The translations under genes and the position numbers were made by a program. A model generated the notes under the pieces. It saw only the letters and a list, made by a program, of their open reading frames with translations. It was not told the origin of the DNA and did no database searches. DNA of 56,002 nt from an uncultured cyanobacterium (GTDB taxonomy: Bacteria; Cyanobacteriota; Cyanobacteriia; Cyanobacteriales; FACHB-T130): assembly GCA_936920195.1 (NCBI GenBank), contig CAKZHE010000061.1, positions 1-56,002 on the forward strand, given 5' to 3'. Positions 26,607-34,981 of this stretch are shown piece after piece (position 1 is the first letter of the stretch; each line of letters opens with the position of its first letter).

Positions 26607-27725
26607 ATGCTGAACCTGAAGAATGTCTTATCCGTTCTCTTGCTGTTTATTCCCGTTTCCATCGCTGCTCATTTTCTCCATTGGGGAGAAGCAGTAGTTT
26701 TTATCACCGCTTGCTTAGGAATTATTCCCCTAGCCGCTTGGATGGGAACCGCCACTGAAGAAATTGCCGTTGTCCTTGGGCCTTCCCTCGGTGGTTTATT
26801 AAATGCCACCTTTGGCAACGCCACCGAATTAATTATTGCCCTAGTTGCCCTCAAAGCCGGATTAGTTGGAGTTGTCAAAGCCAGCATTACCGGATCGATT
26901 ATTAGTAACTTACTCTTAGTCATGGGTTTTTCCATGTTATTAGGAGGTTTGCGTTACAAAGAACAAGAATTTCAACCAGTGATAGCGCGGGTAAATGCTT
27001 CTTCGATGAACCTGGCGGTGATTGCTATTTTAGTCCCAACGGCAGTTAATTATACTTCTTCTGGGATTGATGAAGTGACCATTCAAAGACTTTCGGCTGG
27101 AGTCGCCATCGTCTTAATTTTGGTTTACGGATTAACCCTTTTATTCTCCATGAAAACCCATACCTATCTCTACGATGTGGGTTTGGCAGAGATGGAGCCA
27201 GAAGAATTAGCCGAAGCTAATTTAGCCCCAGATGAAGGTGGAAAAAAAGTTAATCTACCTCTATGGATTGGGGTGCTATTACTGGCAACTTTAGCCGTAG
27301 CCGTGGAATCGGAGTTGTTAGTTGATTCTCTGGAAGTGGCAACTTCTCAACTAGGATTAACCGCCCTATTTACTGGGGTAATTCTCGTGCCGATTATTGG
27401 TAATGCGGCGGAACACGCCACGGCAGTTACAGTGGCAATGAAAAATAAAATGGATTTGTCCGTTTCTGTGGCAGTGGGTTCCAGCTTGCAAATTGCCCTA
27501 TTTGTAGCTCCGGTTTTAGTATTAGCTGGTTGGGTAATGGGACAACCAATGGATTTAAATTTCAATCCTTTTGAATTAGTGGCTGTCTCTGTTTCCGTAT
27601 TGATTGCTAATTCGATTAGTTCTGATGGCAGTTCCAACTGGTTAGAAGGAACATTATTGCTAGCCGCATATACAGTTTTGGGGTTAGCCTTCTACTTCCA
27701 TCCCGCGATTCAAGGGATTGGTTAA
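26607..27725 (+). CDS. cax: Calcium/proton exchanger (CaCA superfamily, CAX)
   Basis: A 372-residue antiporter with about 11 membrane helices. The two inverted alpha-repeats are clear: FGNATELIIALVALKAG in the N-half and IGNAAEHATAVTVAMKN in the C-half, with the Glu residues that bind cation. An acidic cytosolic loop (MEPEELAEANLAPDEGG) separates the halves. It exports Ca2+ in exchange for H+. The start is ATG at 26607; a TTG just before is also in frame. A MITE is inserted exactly at its stop codon. Confidence 0.93.
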   Translation: MLNLKNVLSVLLLFIPVSIAAHFLHWGEAVVFITACLGIIPLAAWMGTATEEIAVVLGPSLGGLLNATFGNATELIIALVALKAGLVGVVKASITGSIISNLLLVMGFSMLLGGLRYKEQEFQPVIARVNASSMNLAVIAILVPTAVNYTSSGIDEVTIQRLSAGVAIVLILVYGLTLLFSMKTHTYLYDVGLAEMEPEELAEANLAPDEGGKKVNLPLWIGVLLLATLAVAVESELLVDSLEVATSQLGLTALFTGVILVPIIGNAAEHATAVTVAMKNKMDLSVSVAVGSSLQIALFVAPVLVLAGWVMGQPMDLNFNPFELVAVSVSVLIANSISSDGSSNWLEGTLLLAAYTVLGLAFYFHPAIQGIG

Positions 27726-27726
27726 A

Positions 27727-27814
27727 CAGAACTTACGCGCCTCTATCCGTAGGGTGTGTTAGCGCAGCGTAACGCACCATCAACGCTATATACGGAGTAA
27801 ATGCGTAAGTCCTG
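27727..27814. mobile_element. 88-bp MITE with CAGGACTTACGC ends, at the cax stop
   Basis: Ends CAGAACTTACGC and GCGTAAGTCCTG. The 6-base GTTAAA is duplicated at 27721-27726 and 27815-27820. The left duplicate contains the cax stop TAA, so the reading frame is intact. The core is nearly the same as 17449-17539 read in the other direction. Confidence 0.8.
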
Positions 27815-27832
27815 GTTAAATTCAGCTAAAAA

Positions 27833-27944
27833 GTAGGTTGGGTTGAGCGAGCGTTGGCGTTGGCGTAGCCGCTCTGAAAGAGCTAGCGTGCCGAAGGCGT
27901 AACCTAAAAAACCTGATAAATAGCGATCGCACAACCCAACCTAC
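27833..27944. mobile_element. 112-bp MITE-like element with GTAGGTTGGGTTG ends
   Basis: Perfect 13-base terminal inverted repeats GTAGGTTGGGTTG / CAACCCAACCTAC. It is non-coding inside, with a GGCGTAGCC-type sub-repeat. A relative with TTGGGTTTT inside lies at 44368-44448. Confidence 0.7.
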
Positions 27945-27985
27945 GATTCACTAACACATCGTTACCAGCTAGGAGGAGAAAAGGT

Positions 27986-28927
27986 TTGGTTCAGATACCA
28001 TCAGATTATGACAGTCCTTGGAAAGAGGCAATAGATATTTACTTTGAGCCGTTTATGGAATTCTTTTTCCATCAGGCTTATCAGGAAATTGATTGGTCGA
28101 GAGGTTACGAATCCTTAGACACAGAATTGCAAGAAATTATTCGAGATGCCGAAACTGGCAGGCGGTTAGCAGACAAATTAGTTAGGGTTTGGCTACTTTC
28201 AGGAAAGGAGGCATTGATATTAATTCACATTGAAATTCAAAGCCAAGTGCAGGCTGATTTTGGCAAGCGGATGTATATCTACAACCACCGATTCTTTGAC
28301 AAATACGACCAAGAAGTAATCAGTTTAGCAGTTTTGGGAGACGAACAAACCTCTTGGCGACCAAGTAGTTATGGGTATAGCCGCTGGGGATTCCAGAGTT
28401 CTCTACAATTTCCCATCGTCAAGTTGTTAGACTATCAATCCCAGTGGCAAATGTTGGAATCAAGCCGGAATCCCTTTGCCGTAATTGTCATGGCTCATTT
28501 GAGAACCCAAGCAACTAAAGGGGATTCTCAAGCGCGATTGCAGTCGAAGTTGAGTCTAGTGCGCGGATTGTACGAGCAGGGTTATAGTAGAAATGAGATT
28601 CTGCAATTGTTCCGGCTAATTGAATGGATGATGGTTTTGCCAAAAGAACTAGAGCAAGATTTTAGAAATGAACTGAGATCCTATCAGGAGGAAAATCGGA
28701 TGCCATACATTACTGGTTTTGAAATAGATGGAATGGTGAAAGCTACTCGCGAGTCGGTAATTGAGGTTTTGGAAACGCGGTTTGGAGTTGTGCCATCAAG
28801 GTTAAGCGATCGCCTGAATTATCTTGATAATTTGACTCAGTTAAAACAGCTTCTCAAACAGTCAATTACTGTAACTTCTGTAGATCAATTTGAGCAAATA
28901 TTAGCTGAAATTATCGCAGAAAGTTAG
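27986..28927 (+). CDS. Rpn/PD-(D/E)XK nuclease-like protein
   Basis: A 313-residue protein of the family often labelled Rpn, transposase-like or DUF4351. The nuclease core shows LADKLVRVWL (acid), then LILIHIEIQSQ with the E-x-Q variant of the PD-(D/E)XK motif, and GKRMYIYNHRFFDKY. A C-terminal small helical domain (RLNYLDNLTQLKQLLKQ) follows. Such genes are multicopy in cyanobacteria and linked to recombination or mobile DNA. TTG at 27986 is supported by AGGAGG about 9 bases upstream. Similar to the gene at 49542. Confidence 0.8.
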   Translation: MVQIPSDYDSPWKEAIDIYFEPFMEFFFHQAYQEIDWSRGYESLDTELQEIIRDAETGRRLADKLVRVWLLSGKEALILIHIEIQSQVQADFGKRMYIYNHRFFDKYDQEVISLAVLGDEQTSWRPSSYGYSRWGFQSSLQFPIVKLLDYQSQWQMLESSRNPFAVIVMAHLRTQATKGDSQARLQSKLSLVRGLYEQGYSRNEILQLFRLIEWMMVLPKELEQDFRNELRSYQEENRMPYITGFEIDGMVKATRESVIEVLETRFGVVPSRLSDRLNYLDNLTQLKQLLKQSITVTSVDQFEQILAEIIAES

Positions 28928-28962
28928 TTGTAAATTACTGAGCAATGCACGGAGATTGGTTA

Positions 28963-29353
28963 ATGAAAACTCTGGAGGAAACCAAGCAATGGCTGGTGCT
29001 GCATAAGTCAGTTTTGCAGGAAAGTTATCATGTCAGAGAGCTAGGAATTTTTGGCTCCTATCAGGACTTACGCAGACCCTCTACATATAGTGTTTTGTAG
29101 GGGCAATCCCCCCGTGGTTGCCCCTATTGCTAGGATAGTTGCGTAAGTCCTGTCCTATGTTCGGAAAGAGCAGACTGAAGCCAGCGATATTGATTTGCTA
29201 GTCGAGTTTTCTGAAACACCAAGCTTGTTAAAATTTATCAATTTAGAGAATTATCTCAGCGACAACTTGGGAGTAAAAGTCGATTTGGTTCATAGGGCAG
29301 GTGTGAAACCTCGGATTAGAGAGCAAATTTTAGGGGAGGTTGTCTATCTGTGA
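28963..29353 (+). pseudogene. MntA-type nucleotidyltransferase antitoxin, split by a MITE
   Basis: The frame from ATG 28963 reads MKTLEETKQWL to LGIFGSY, is broken at 29062-29152, and resumes with VRKEQTEASDIDLLVEF to the stop at 29351-29353. Joined, it is a 97-residue MNT protein with the GSY...DID catalytic motif of minimal nucleotidyltransferases (MntA antitoxins that AMPylate HepT). The 91-bp MITE plus a 6-base duplication adds 97 bases, shifts the frame and brings a stop at 29098-29100. The remnant of hepT follows directly. Confidence 0.85.
29062..29152. mobile_element. 91-bp MITE inserted in the mntA-like gene
   Basis: Ends CAGGACTTACGC and GCGTAAGTCCTG, like the copies at 17449 and 27727 but with a different core containing GGGGCAATCC / GGTTGCCCC. 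The flanking TCCTAT is duplicated at 29056-29061 and 29153-29158. Removing the element and one copy restores the antitoxin frame exactly. Confidence 0.9.
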
Positions 29354-29403
29354 CTAAACGGCAAGTGGAGGACTATTTACAGGATATTATTGAATGGACA
29401 TGA
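29350..29403 (+). pseudogene. hepT toxin remnant (17 codons)
   Basis: GTG at 29350 overlaps the mntA stop (GTGA), the usual arrangement of MntA-HepT operons. The frame reads MTKRQVEDYLQDIIEWT and stops at TGA. DYLQDI is the typical HepT N-terminal helix. The remaining roughly 90 codons, including the RX4HXY motif, are gone; the next bases belong to a second broken antitoxin copy. Confidence 0.7.
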
Positions 29404-29433
29404 TATGATACCATACTAAAGAGAGATTGGTTG

Positions 29434-29534
29434 ATGAAAACTCTGACAACTTGGCAGTAAAAGTCGATTTGGTCTATAAGGCAGGTGTGAAACATTAGAT
29501 TGGAGAGCAGATTTTAGGAAAGTTTATCCTGTAG
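29434..29534 (+). pseudogene. Second, internally deleted mntA-like copy
   Basis: GAGATTGGTT-ATGAAAACTCTG repeats the start region of the first copy (28953-28975). It is fused directly to sequence matching the end of the first copy (from ACAACTTGG, GTAAAAGTCGATTTGGT to GAGAGCA-ATTTTAGG). About 290 bases between are lost and the frame stops after eight codons. So a tandem duplication of the module was followed by deletion. Confidence 0.75.
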
Positions 29535-29558
29535 CAAAGTTGGAGAATTGGTATTACT

Positions 29559-31004
29559 ATGCAAATCAAACAATTGAAAATTAAATCTTTTCGAGGCATC
29601 AAGGATTTAGCACTAGAATTCAATTCAGAGCAACCTAATTTACTCATCGGTGTTAATGGTTCTGGCAAATCGAGTATCCTTGATTGCCTTGCGATTCTCT
29701 TGTCTCATTTTACTGAACCAATTCGCAATCCAGATTCTTCAGGGGATTTTTTTGGTGAAGAGGATATCAATAATGAAAATAAAGATGGTATTGCTAGTGC
29801 TGAAATAATAGCTAATATTGGCGATTGGGCGAAGCCCAGCGCTAAGAGCGATCGCGAAATCAAATGGAGTTTAACAAAAACTCGCGAAGGGAATAATAAC
29901 GATTTGGCAGCAATATCTGATGTTGTCGATAATACAAAAAATAAAATAATAGAAGATGCTGATTTTGCACTTCCTATAATTACCCACTATACGGTTAATC
30001 GTGTAGTTAGAGATATACCTTTGAGAGTTCGCAAAAAGAATTTGTTTGAAACGAAAGATGCTTATTATAAATCTCTAGCAAGAGGAGGAATAAGTTTCGG
30101 GGACTTTTTTGAGTGGTTTAGAAATCAAGAAGATATAGAAAATGAAGAGAGAAGCAATCTATTCCTCAAATCTTTAAACGAACTTGTCGCAGTAATGGTG
30201 GAAAAGTTCTTAAAGGAGCAGAATTTACATCATAAATTGTCTCAGCATTCTAGCAATGAAGGCTCTACAGAATTTGAGAGCGATATAATCAATATTTTAA
30301 AACAGTCTGATAACCCAAATGAAAATTTTCAATCAACCCCAAAATTATTTTATAATTACCAATTAGAAGCAGTCAGAAAAGCAATTGGTTCAATATTAGA
30401 TGGCTTTTCTAACTTGCGGGTTCAACGCAGACCGCTAAAAATGATTGTGGAAAAGCAAGGTAAAAAACTTTATATTAATCAACTATCGGATGGGGAAAAA
30501 TGCCTGCTAGCAATGGTGGGAGATCTCGCTAGAAGGCTGGCAATTGCCAATCCAGGTTTAGAAAATCCGTTGCAAGGTAGTGGCGTGGTTTTGATTGACG
30601 AAATTGAATTGCACCTGCATCCCCAATGGCAGCGCAACATTATTCTAAGGTTGCAAGAAACTTTTCCCAACTGCCAATTTATTATTACTACTCACTCACC
30701 GCAGGTAATTAGTGGCGTAAAATATGTGACTTTGTTGGATGTGACTCCAGAAGGGATTACGGCTGAACAAATCCCATCTTACGGTAAAGATAGCAATCGG
30801 GTTCTAGAAACAATTATGGGGACTTCATCACGTCCCCAAAAAATTATGGAAGACTTGCAACAATTATTTGAATTGATTGATCGAGGAAATCTTGATGATG
30901 CACGGCAATTAAGAGATCGGATAGCAGAAGAAATGGAAGATCAAGATCCAGAGTTTACTAAGGCAGATTGGTTAATTGAGCGCAAGGAAATTCTCAAACA
31001 ATGA
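29559..31004 (+). CDS. AAA/ABC-type ATPase of a Septu-like defence system (PtuA-like)
   Basis: A 481-residue RecF/OLD-like ATPase. Walker A is GVNGSGKSS (31-39), the ABC-type signature is QLSDGEKCLLAMVGDLARR (about 305-325), Walker B is GVVLIDEIELHLHP (about 345), and the switch His lies in IITTHSPQVI. The insert between is helical and charged. Its stop overlaps the start of an HNH nuclease gene (ATGA, 31001-31004), the PtuA-PtuB arrangement of Septu anti-phage systems and of the Eco7-type retron effector. No reverse transcriptase is nearby, so a stand-alone Septu type is more likely. Confidence 0.82.
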   Translation: MQIKQLKIKSFRGIKDLALEFNSEQPNLLIGVNGSGKSSILDCLAILLSHFTEPIRNPDSSGDFFGEEDINNENKDGIASAEIIANIGDWAKPSAKSDREIKWSLTKTREGNNNDLAAISDVVDNTKNKIIEDADFALPIITHYTVNRVVRDIPLRVRKKNLFETKDAYYKSLARGGISFGDFFEWFRNQEDIENEERSNLFLKSLNELVAVMVEKFLKEQNLHHKLSQHSSNEGSTEFESDIINILKQSDNPNENFQSTPKLFYNYQLEAVRKAIGSILDGFSNLRVQRRPLKMIVEKQGKKLYINQLSDGEKCLLAMVGDLARRLAIANPGLENPLQGSGVVLIDEIELHLHPQWQRNIILRLQETFPNCQFIITTHSPQVISGVKYVTLLDVTPEGITAEQIPSYGKDSNRVLETIMGTSSRPQKIMEDLQQLFELIDRGNLDDARQLRDRIAEEMEDQDPEFTKADWLIERKEILKQ

Positions 31005-31639
31005 AGTATATTCAGAAAGGGAGCGAACCGGAAGAGTTTGCTACCTGGAAATCAATCCAGAGAAATGTTGGAGTTAATTGCAATTATAAAAGCTTGCAAA
31101 ATCCTGAGAAGAATTTAGTACATGAATCATTATTAAGCGAACAAGGTTTGATTTGTTGTTATTGTTGCGATCGCATTAGCAAAAATGGGAGTCATATTGA
31201 ACACCTAAATGCTCAAAGTGAAAATGATGACGATTCATCCATTGATTATAATAATATGCTAGCTTCCTGCAGAAGTTCTGAGCGCTGGCCTAAGCATTGC
31301 GGTAATAAAAAAGGCAAAAATCAAATTGAGATTACGCCATTACAGGTAGATTGTGAAGATTTTTTTGCTTACTCTGTAAGCGGAAAGATAGTGGCGGCAA
31401 GTGAGTTGAGTCAACTAGAAGCGGAGAAAGCGATCGCCACAATTGATATTCTTGGATTAAATGACAGAGATCTAGAGCAAAGTCGGAAAAGAGCTTGGGA
31501 AGCTTTACAAGGTATTACAGATGAGGAAGCACAGAAAATCGCCCAAGCTTGCCAGCAAAAAAATTCTCAAGGACAATATCGACCTTTTGCTAATGCTGTT
31601 TTGTCTTACCTTCAGCAACTTTTTAGGATTCAGGTTTGA
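31001..31639 (+). CDS. HNH endonuclease of a Septu-like system (PtuB-like, TIGR02646-type)
   Basis: A 212-residue protein starting MKYIQKGSEP. The nuclease core has the metal ligands LICCYCCDRIS (Cys52-56), the catalytic HIEH (65-68), DYNNMLASC (82-90) and KHCGNKKG (98-105). This order matches the TIGR02646 / retron-associated HNH family. It is translationally coupled to the ATPase by an ATGA overlap. The complex probably cuts nucleic acid upon phage sensing, as shown for Septu relatives (inference for this pair). The C-terminus is helical. Confidence 0.82.
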   Translation: MKYIQKGSEPEEFATWKSIQRNVGVNCNYKSLQNPEKNLVHESLLSEQGLICCYCCDRISKNGSHIEHLNAQSENDDDSSIDYNNMLASCRSSERWPKHCGNKKGKNQIEITPLQVDCEDFFAYSVSGKIVAASELSQLEAEKAIATIDILGLNDRDLEQSRKRAWEALQGITDEEAQKIAQACQQKNSQGQYRPFANAVLSYLQQLFRIQV

Positions 31640-31686
31640 AATTATCCTATCCCCGATGCGAGATTCCCGCTTTTGCTATGATAATT

Positions 31687-32763
31687 TCAGGTAGATTTTA
31701 GTTCGGTATCGGCAGTTTGGATTTGCTCCATGATATCAGCGGGAATCCGCTCGATGGCGCGATCGCCGTAACTAATAAAGAAGGTAAATCCAATCCCCCC
31801 TAAGCGAAGGCGATCGCGGTCTTTGAGTAGAATTGGTTGACGAACTGGTCTACTATTGACAAAGGAGCCATTGGTGCTTTTAAGATCGACTAAATAAAAT
31901 CCCTTGCCATCCAAATACCGAATTGCGGCATGATGGCGAGATAAACGGTCATTTTGAGCCGGAATAGCTGAATTGCGATCGCGTCCAATTGTCCAAACTT
32001 GCTCTTCCGAAATTAGGATTTGGGTTTTGCCCTCTAAAACATTACTCGCCAAAAAAGCTTGCTTACCCTGGACAATTCCATAAATGCAGCGGGGGACTGA
32101 TTCCGGGGATAATCTTTCCCCAGCACTTTCCAAGTCTTCAAATAGTGTATCAATACTTTGGCGCAGTTGATTGCGTTCAATAGCGATCGCCGCTTGAGAT
32201 GCCAGCAAACTAACTATCCTCTGTTCCCAAGCCGAAAACGGCTGTGTCGTCTCCTGGACATTATCAATCGTGACGACAGTATCGGGGCGAATTTTGCGAT
32301 TGATTAGTTGCAGTACCCCAGTCGTATCGCCCTCGGAGTTCCGCATGGGCAGCAGCAGTACCGAACGAGTTTTATAGGAGATATCCTCATCAAAATTGCG
32401 CTCAAACTTGTAGGGAACTCCCGGCGGCAACTGATAAACATCGGCGCAGTTGAGACTTTCCCCGGTGATTGCCACATACCCCGCCAAACTTTCCCGCGTC
32501 ATGGGCATAGCAAACTCCCGCAGGGACAAATTTGGCTGGGAAGCGTTCTGTGCCACCATAAATAATAGTTTAGATACGCGATCGCTCCGATCGAGTAGGT
32601 AGATGCTACCTGCATCGCTCCAAGTCAGTTCTCGGCTCTTGGATAAGATCAGGTTCAGCAATTCCTCTAAATCTTGGCAACTAAAAAGCCCAGTGCCAAC
32701 AGCTAATAGCTGCTCGATTAGTTTTACCTGTTCATCGGCTGTCTGGGAAAAATCCTGGCTCAT
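31687..32763 (-). CDS. GAF and FHA domain signalling protein
   Basis: A 358-residue cytosolic protein. The GAF domain (about 25-200) has TWSDAGSIYLLD, a VLLLPMRNSEG strand and TGVLQLINRK, then an FSAWEQRIVSLLASQAAIAIERN helix. It is followed by a C-terminal FHA domain (about 245-340) with IGRDRNSAIPAQNDRLSRHH and DLKSTNGSFVN, the phosphothreonine-binding residues. It probably joins a small-ligand signal to Ser/Thr kinase signalling; several such kinases lie in the window. No output enzyme domain. Confidence 0.9.
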   Translation of the reverse strand: MSQDFSQTADEQVKLIEQLLAVGTGLFSCQDLEELLNLILSKSRELTWSDAGSIYLLDRSDRVSKLLFMVAQNASQPNLSLREFAMPMTRESLAGYVAITGESLNCADVYQLPPGVPYKFERNFDEDISYKTRSVLLLPMRNSEGDTTGVLQLINRKIRPDTVVTIDNVQETTQPFSAWEQRIVSLLASQAAIAIERNQLRQSIDTLFEDLESAGERLSPESVPRCIYGIVQGKQAFLASNVLEGKTQILISEEQVWTIGRDRNSAIPAQNDRLSRHHAAIRYLDGKGFYLVDLKSTNGSFVNSRPVRQPILLKDRDRLRLGGIGFTFFISYGDRAIERIPADIMEQIQTADTELKST

Positions 32764-33001
32764 ATCAATCTCTGGGGCGCTTAGAAGCCGAGTATCTGAC
32801 AGACCTCGGAGGGGAAAGCAACGGAACTGATTCCAGGGTATCAGGAAAGGATGAAGATAGGGAATAGGGATTTGACTTTTCGGGCTAGAAAAGACTATTT
32901 GCTAATTAGTCATTTGAGATTCCTTGTGTTTGGGAGCCTGTAACCCTTGACTGGTATAGATCGCCCGGAAAATTTAAATAGCTAACAGGTTATAAAACAT
33001 C
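32764..33001. other. Intergenic region between GAF-FHA and patatin genes
   Basis: No ORF, tRNA or clear repeat. It is the divergent promoter region for the genes at 32763 (-) and 33068 (+). A single GGGAATAGGG remnant of the heptamer repeat occurs near 32860. Confidence 0.5.
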
Positions 33002-33028
33002 TTGACAACATCGCTGATAAAATATAAC
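33002..33028 (+). promoter_or_regulatory. Possible sigma-70 type promoter of the patatin gene
   Basis: TTGACA at 33002-33007 and TATAAC at 33023-33028, separated by 15 bases (slightly short), 40 bases before the ATG. Plausible but not proven. Confidence 0.35.
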
Positions 33029-33067
33029 TTATCTATATTCTCCTTGTGGCTCATATTCAGGAATACT

Positions 33068-34228
33068 ATGACTTTTAAAATTCTCAGCTTAGATGGTGGT
33101 GGTATGCGTGGAGTTGTATCGGCAACAATTCTAAAGCAGATAGAGGAAATACTGTACAAAAAGAAGGGAAAGAAATTACATGAATATTTCGACTTGATTG
33201 CTGGGACATCCACTGGCTCAATTCTGGCGGCGGGAATTGCTTGTCAGAAGGATGCTAAGAGCCTGATCGATCTCTACAAGAAAGAAGGAAAAAATATTTT
33301 CCTAGATTCGGTACGTTCCGAGCGAAAATGGCGGTTATTGAGTCGGCTTTTCAGAAGTCGCGGGTTATATCCCAACCAGGATAAAGAACCGGGGTTAGCT
33401 GAGGTCTTGCAAAAACAATTGATTTATCCAGGGTTGGGTAAATCTCCGACACTTGAAGATATCCAGCACCCATCTCTCTTGATCCTTGCTTATGACGTTT
33501 TATCCCGAAATACAACCTGGTTTGCGAATGATGGCAAGTATGAGAAGAATGGCAAGGAGAAATGGTATTATACACTTCCTCTCTGGAAAATATGCACCGC
33601 CTCGGCTTCAGCGCCAACATTTTTCCCTTCTGTCCCACTCTGGCACAATGAACTAGAGGAATATCTTCCGCATATTGATGGTGGGGTAGCGGCTAATAAC
33701 CCAACTTTGGCGGCGATTGCCCATGCTTTATCGATGAGAATGGCTGATGGAACGATTAGTAAGTTAAATTTACAAGATATTGCTGCTCTCTCCATTGGAA
33801 CTGGTTCAACAACTCCTCCTTATAAATATCCCGAGATCAGAAATTGGGGACTCCTGGATTGGGTAAAAAATTTACCAAATATTTTCCTGAACCCTGGTGC
33901 GGAAAATTCAGAGCGTATTGCTGAGTGCATATTACAAAAGGCAGATATTCAAAATTATCTGCGTTTGGATTTCAGGCTAAATTATCGGTTTGACATAGAA
34001 GAAAATAAACTAGTAAAATTAAAACAGCGTTATAATGGATACATTTTTAAAGAGACGAACGAGAAGAAAGAAATCAGCGAAGATATCGACGATCCAAACA
34101 CTTGTAACGACCTGATCCTGGCAACTAAATGCTATATTAACCATGGAGAAGTTCAATGGAATGTTAATGGTAATAATTCAAATATTACTGTTATTGAGGC
34201 AATTGAAAAGTTTATTGAGCTTCACTAA
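33068..34228 (+). CDS. Patatin-like phospholipase
   Basis: A 386-residue lipid acyl hydrolase. I use ATG at 33068 (MTFKILSLDGGGMRG) with AGGA 5 bases upstream. All key parts are visible: the oxyanion loop DGGGMRG (10-16), the nucleophile Ser48 in GTSTG, and the dyad Asp204 in HIDGGVAANNP. No signal peptide, so cytosolic or membrane-associated. It resembles bacterial patatins that act on membrane lipids; the CBASS effector CapV is a relative, but no cyclase is present here. Confidence 0.92.
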   Translation: MTFKILSLDGGGMRGVVSATILKQIEEILYKKKGKKLHEYFDLIAGTSTGSILAAGIACQKDAKSLIDLYKKEGKNIFLDSVRSERKWRLLSRLFRSRGLYPNQDKEPGLAEVLQKQLIYPGLGKSPTLEDIQHPSLLILAYDVLSRNTTWFANDGKYEKNGKEKWYYTLPLWKICTASASAPTFFPSVPLWHNELEEYLPHIDGGVAANNPTLAAIAHALSMRMADGTISKLNLQDIAALSIGTGSTTPPYKYPEIRNWGLLDWVKNLPNIFLNPGAENSERIAECILQKADIQNYLRLDFRLNYRFDIEENKLVKLKQRYNGYIFKETNEKKEISEDIDDPNTCNDLILATKCYINHGEVQWNVNGNNSNITVIEAIEKFIELH

Positions 34229-34464
34229 ATCGGGTGTCTTTACTTACGATTCACAACTACTGTTTTGATTCCCCTTTGCGTCCTTTGCGCTCCCTTTGCG
34301 TCCTTTGCGTTAAAAAAATCGTTGATTGCGATTAGTCACCTTATTGATTTTTCGTTCCCAACAGGAAAATAAAGCATAATATTTGGCAACTCAAAGTGCC
34401 ACAGGCTTTGAACAAGAGGATTTAGATAGATACCATTAATTCTGGCATTTATCTAAATCCTGTT

Positions 34465-34923
34465 TTAATTGTTTTCTAATTGGGCGATCGCATCCACTGG
34501 CGTGACATTTTCCTGGATGACTGCCATAATTCCCGGTAAATACTCGTCCATGATGGTGACATTAGCATATACTAAGCGCTGCATCAGGGGAAAGCTGAGG
34601 CGATCGCCCTGGACATCAATACTGGTTTTATAGAAAATCTCGCCATTCTCGAAATTTAGCTCAAAATTGCCAATCGCCATCCCGGAATTAGCTCTGGTAA
34701 TAAATTCTGCCACTGCCAGCCGTTTTGATTCCGGGGCGACAATGGGGCAAATTGAATAAAAGACCATTTGCTGATGTTCTTCTCGCACCCAAGCGTAGCA
34801 TCCCCATTTGCCGTTGTTTCCCTGAAATTTCAAGTGCAAGGCAGACTGTTCTCTGATTTCTGTAAACATCCAACCATCTTTTCGGAAAAAATTGATGATG
34901 GTTTCCAACAAAGATTCGCTCAA
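34465..34923 (-). CDS. YbjN domain protein
   Basis: A 152-residue protein with the YbjN (type III secretion chaperone-like) pattern: LLETIINFFRKDGW at the start, LHLKFQGNNGKWGCYAWV, VFYSICP, LAVAEFITRANSGMAIGNFELNFENGEI, and a C-terminal helix with AIAQLE. Function is unknown in cyanobacteria; the fold often mediates protein contacts. The start is TTG at 34921-34923, with AAGGAG 6 bases upstream and no ATG near, so TTG is credible. Confidence 0.85.
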   Translation of the reverse strand: MSESLLETIINFFRKDGWMFTEIREQSALHLKFQGNNGKWGCYAWVREEHQQMVFYSICPIVAPESKRLAVAEFITRANSGMAIGNFELNFENGEIFYKTSIDVQGDRLSFPLMQRLVYANVTIMDEYLPGIMAVIQENVTPVDAIAQLENN

Positions 34924-34981
34924 GATTTTCTCCTTAAAAGCTGGCGATCGTTCAAAAAAAGAACTAAAATAATTAAATAAT

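Noticed and set aside
29559-31639. Retron Eco7-like system
   Set aside because: The HNH protein belongs to a family seen with retrons, but I find no reverse transcriptase ORF with the YxDD motif and no msr/msd-like inverted repeats within several kb.
33068-34228. CBASS system with a CapV-like patatin
   Set aside because: The patatin has the right fold, but no CD-NTase cyclase or ancillary Cap gene lies next to it; neighbours are GAF-FHA and YbjN genes.
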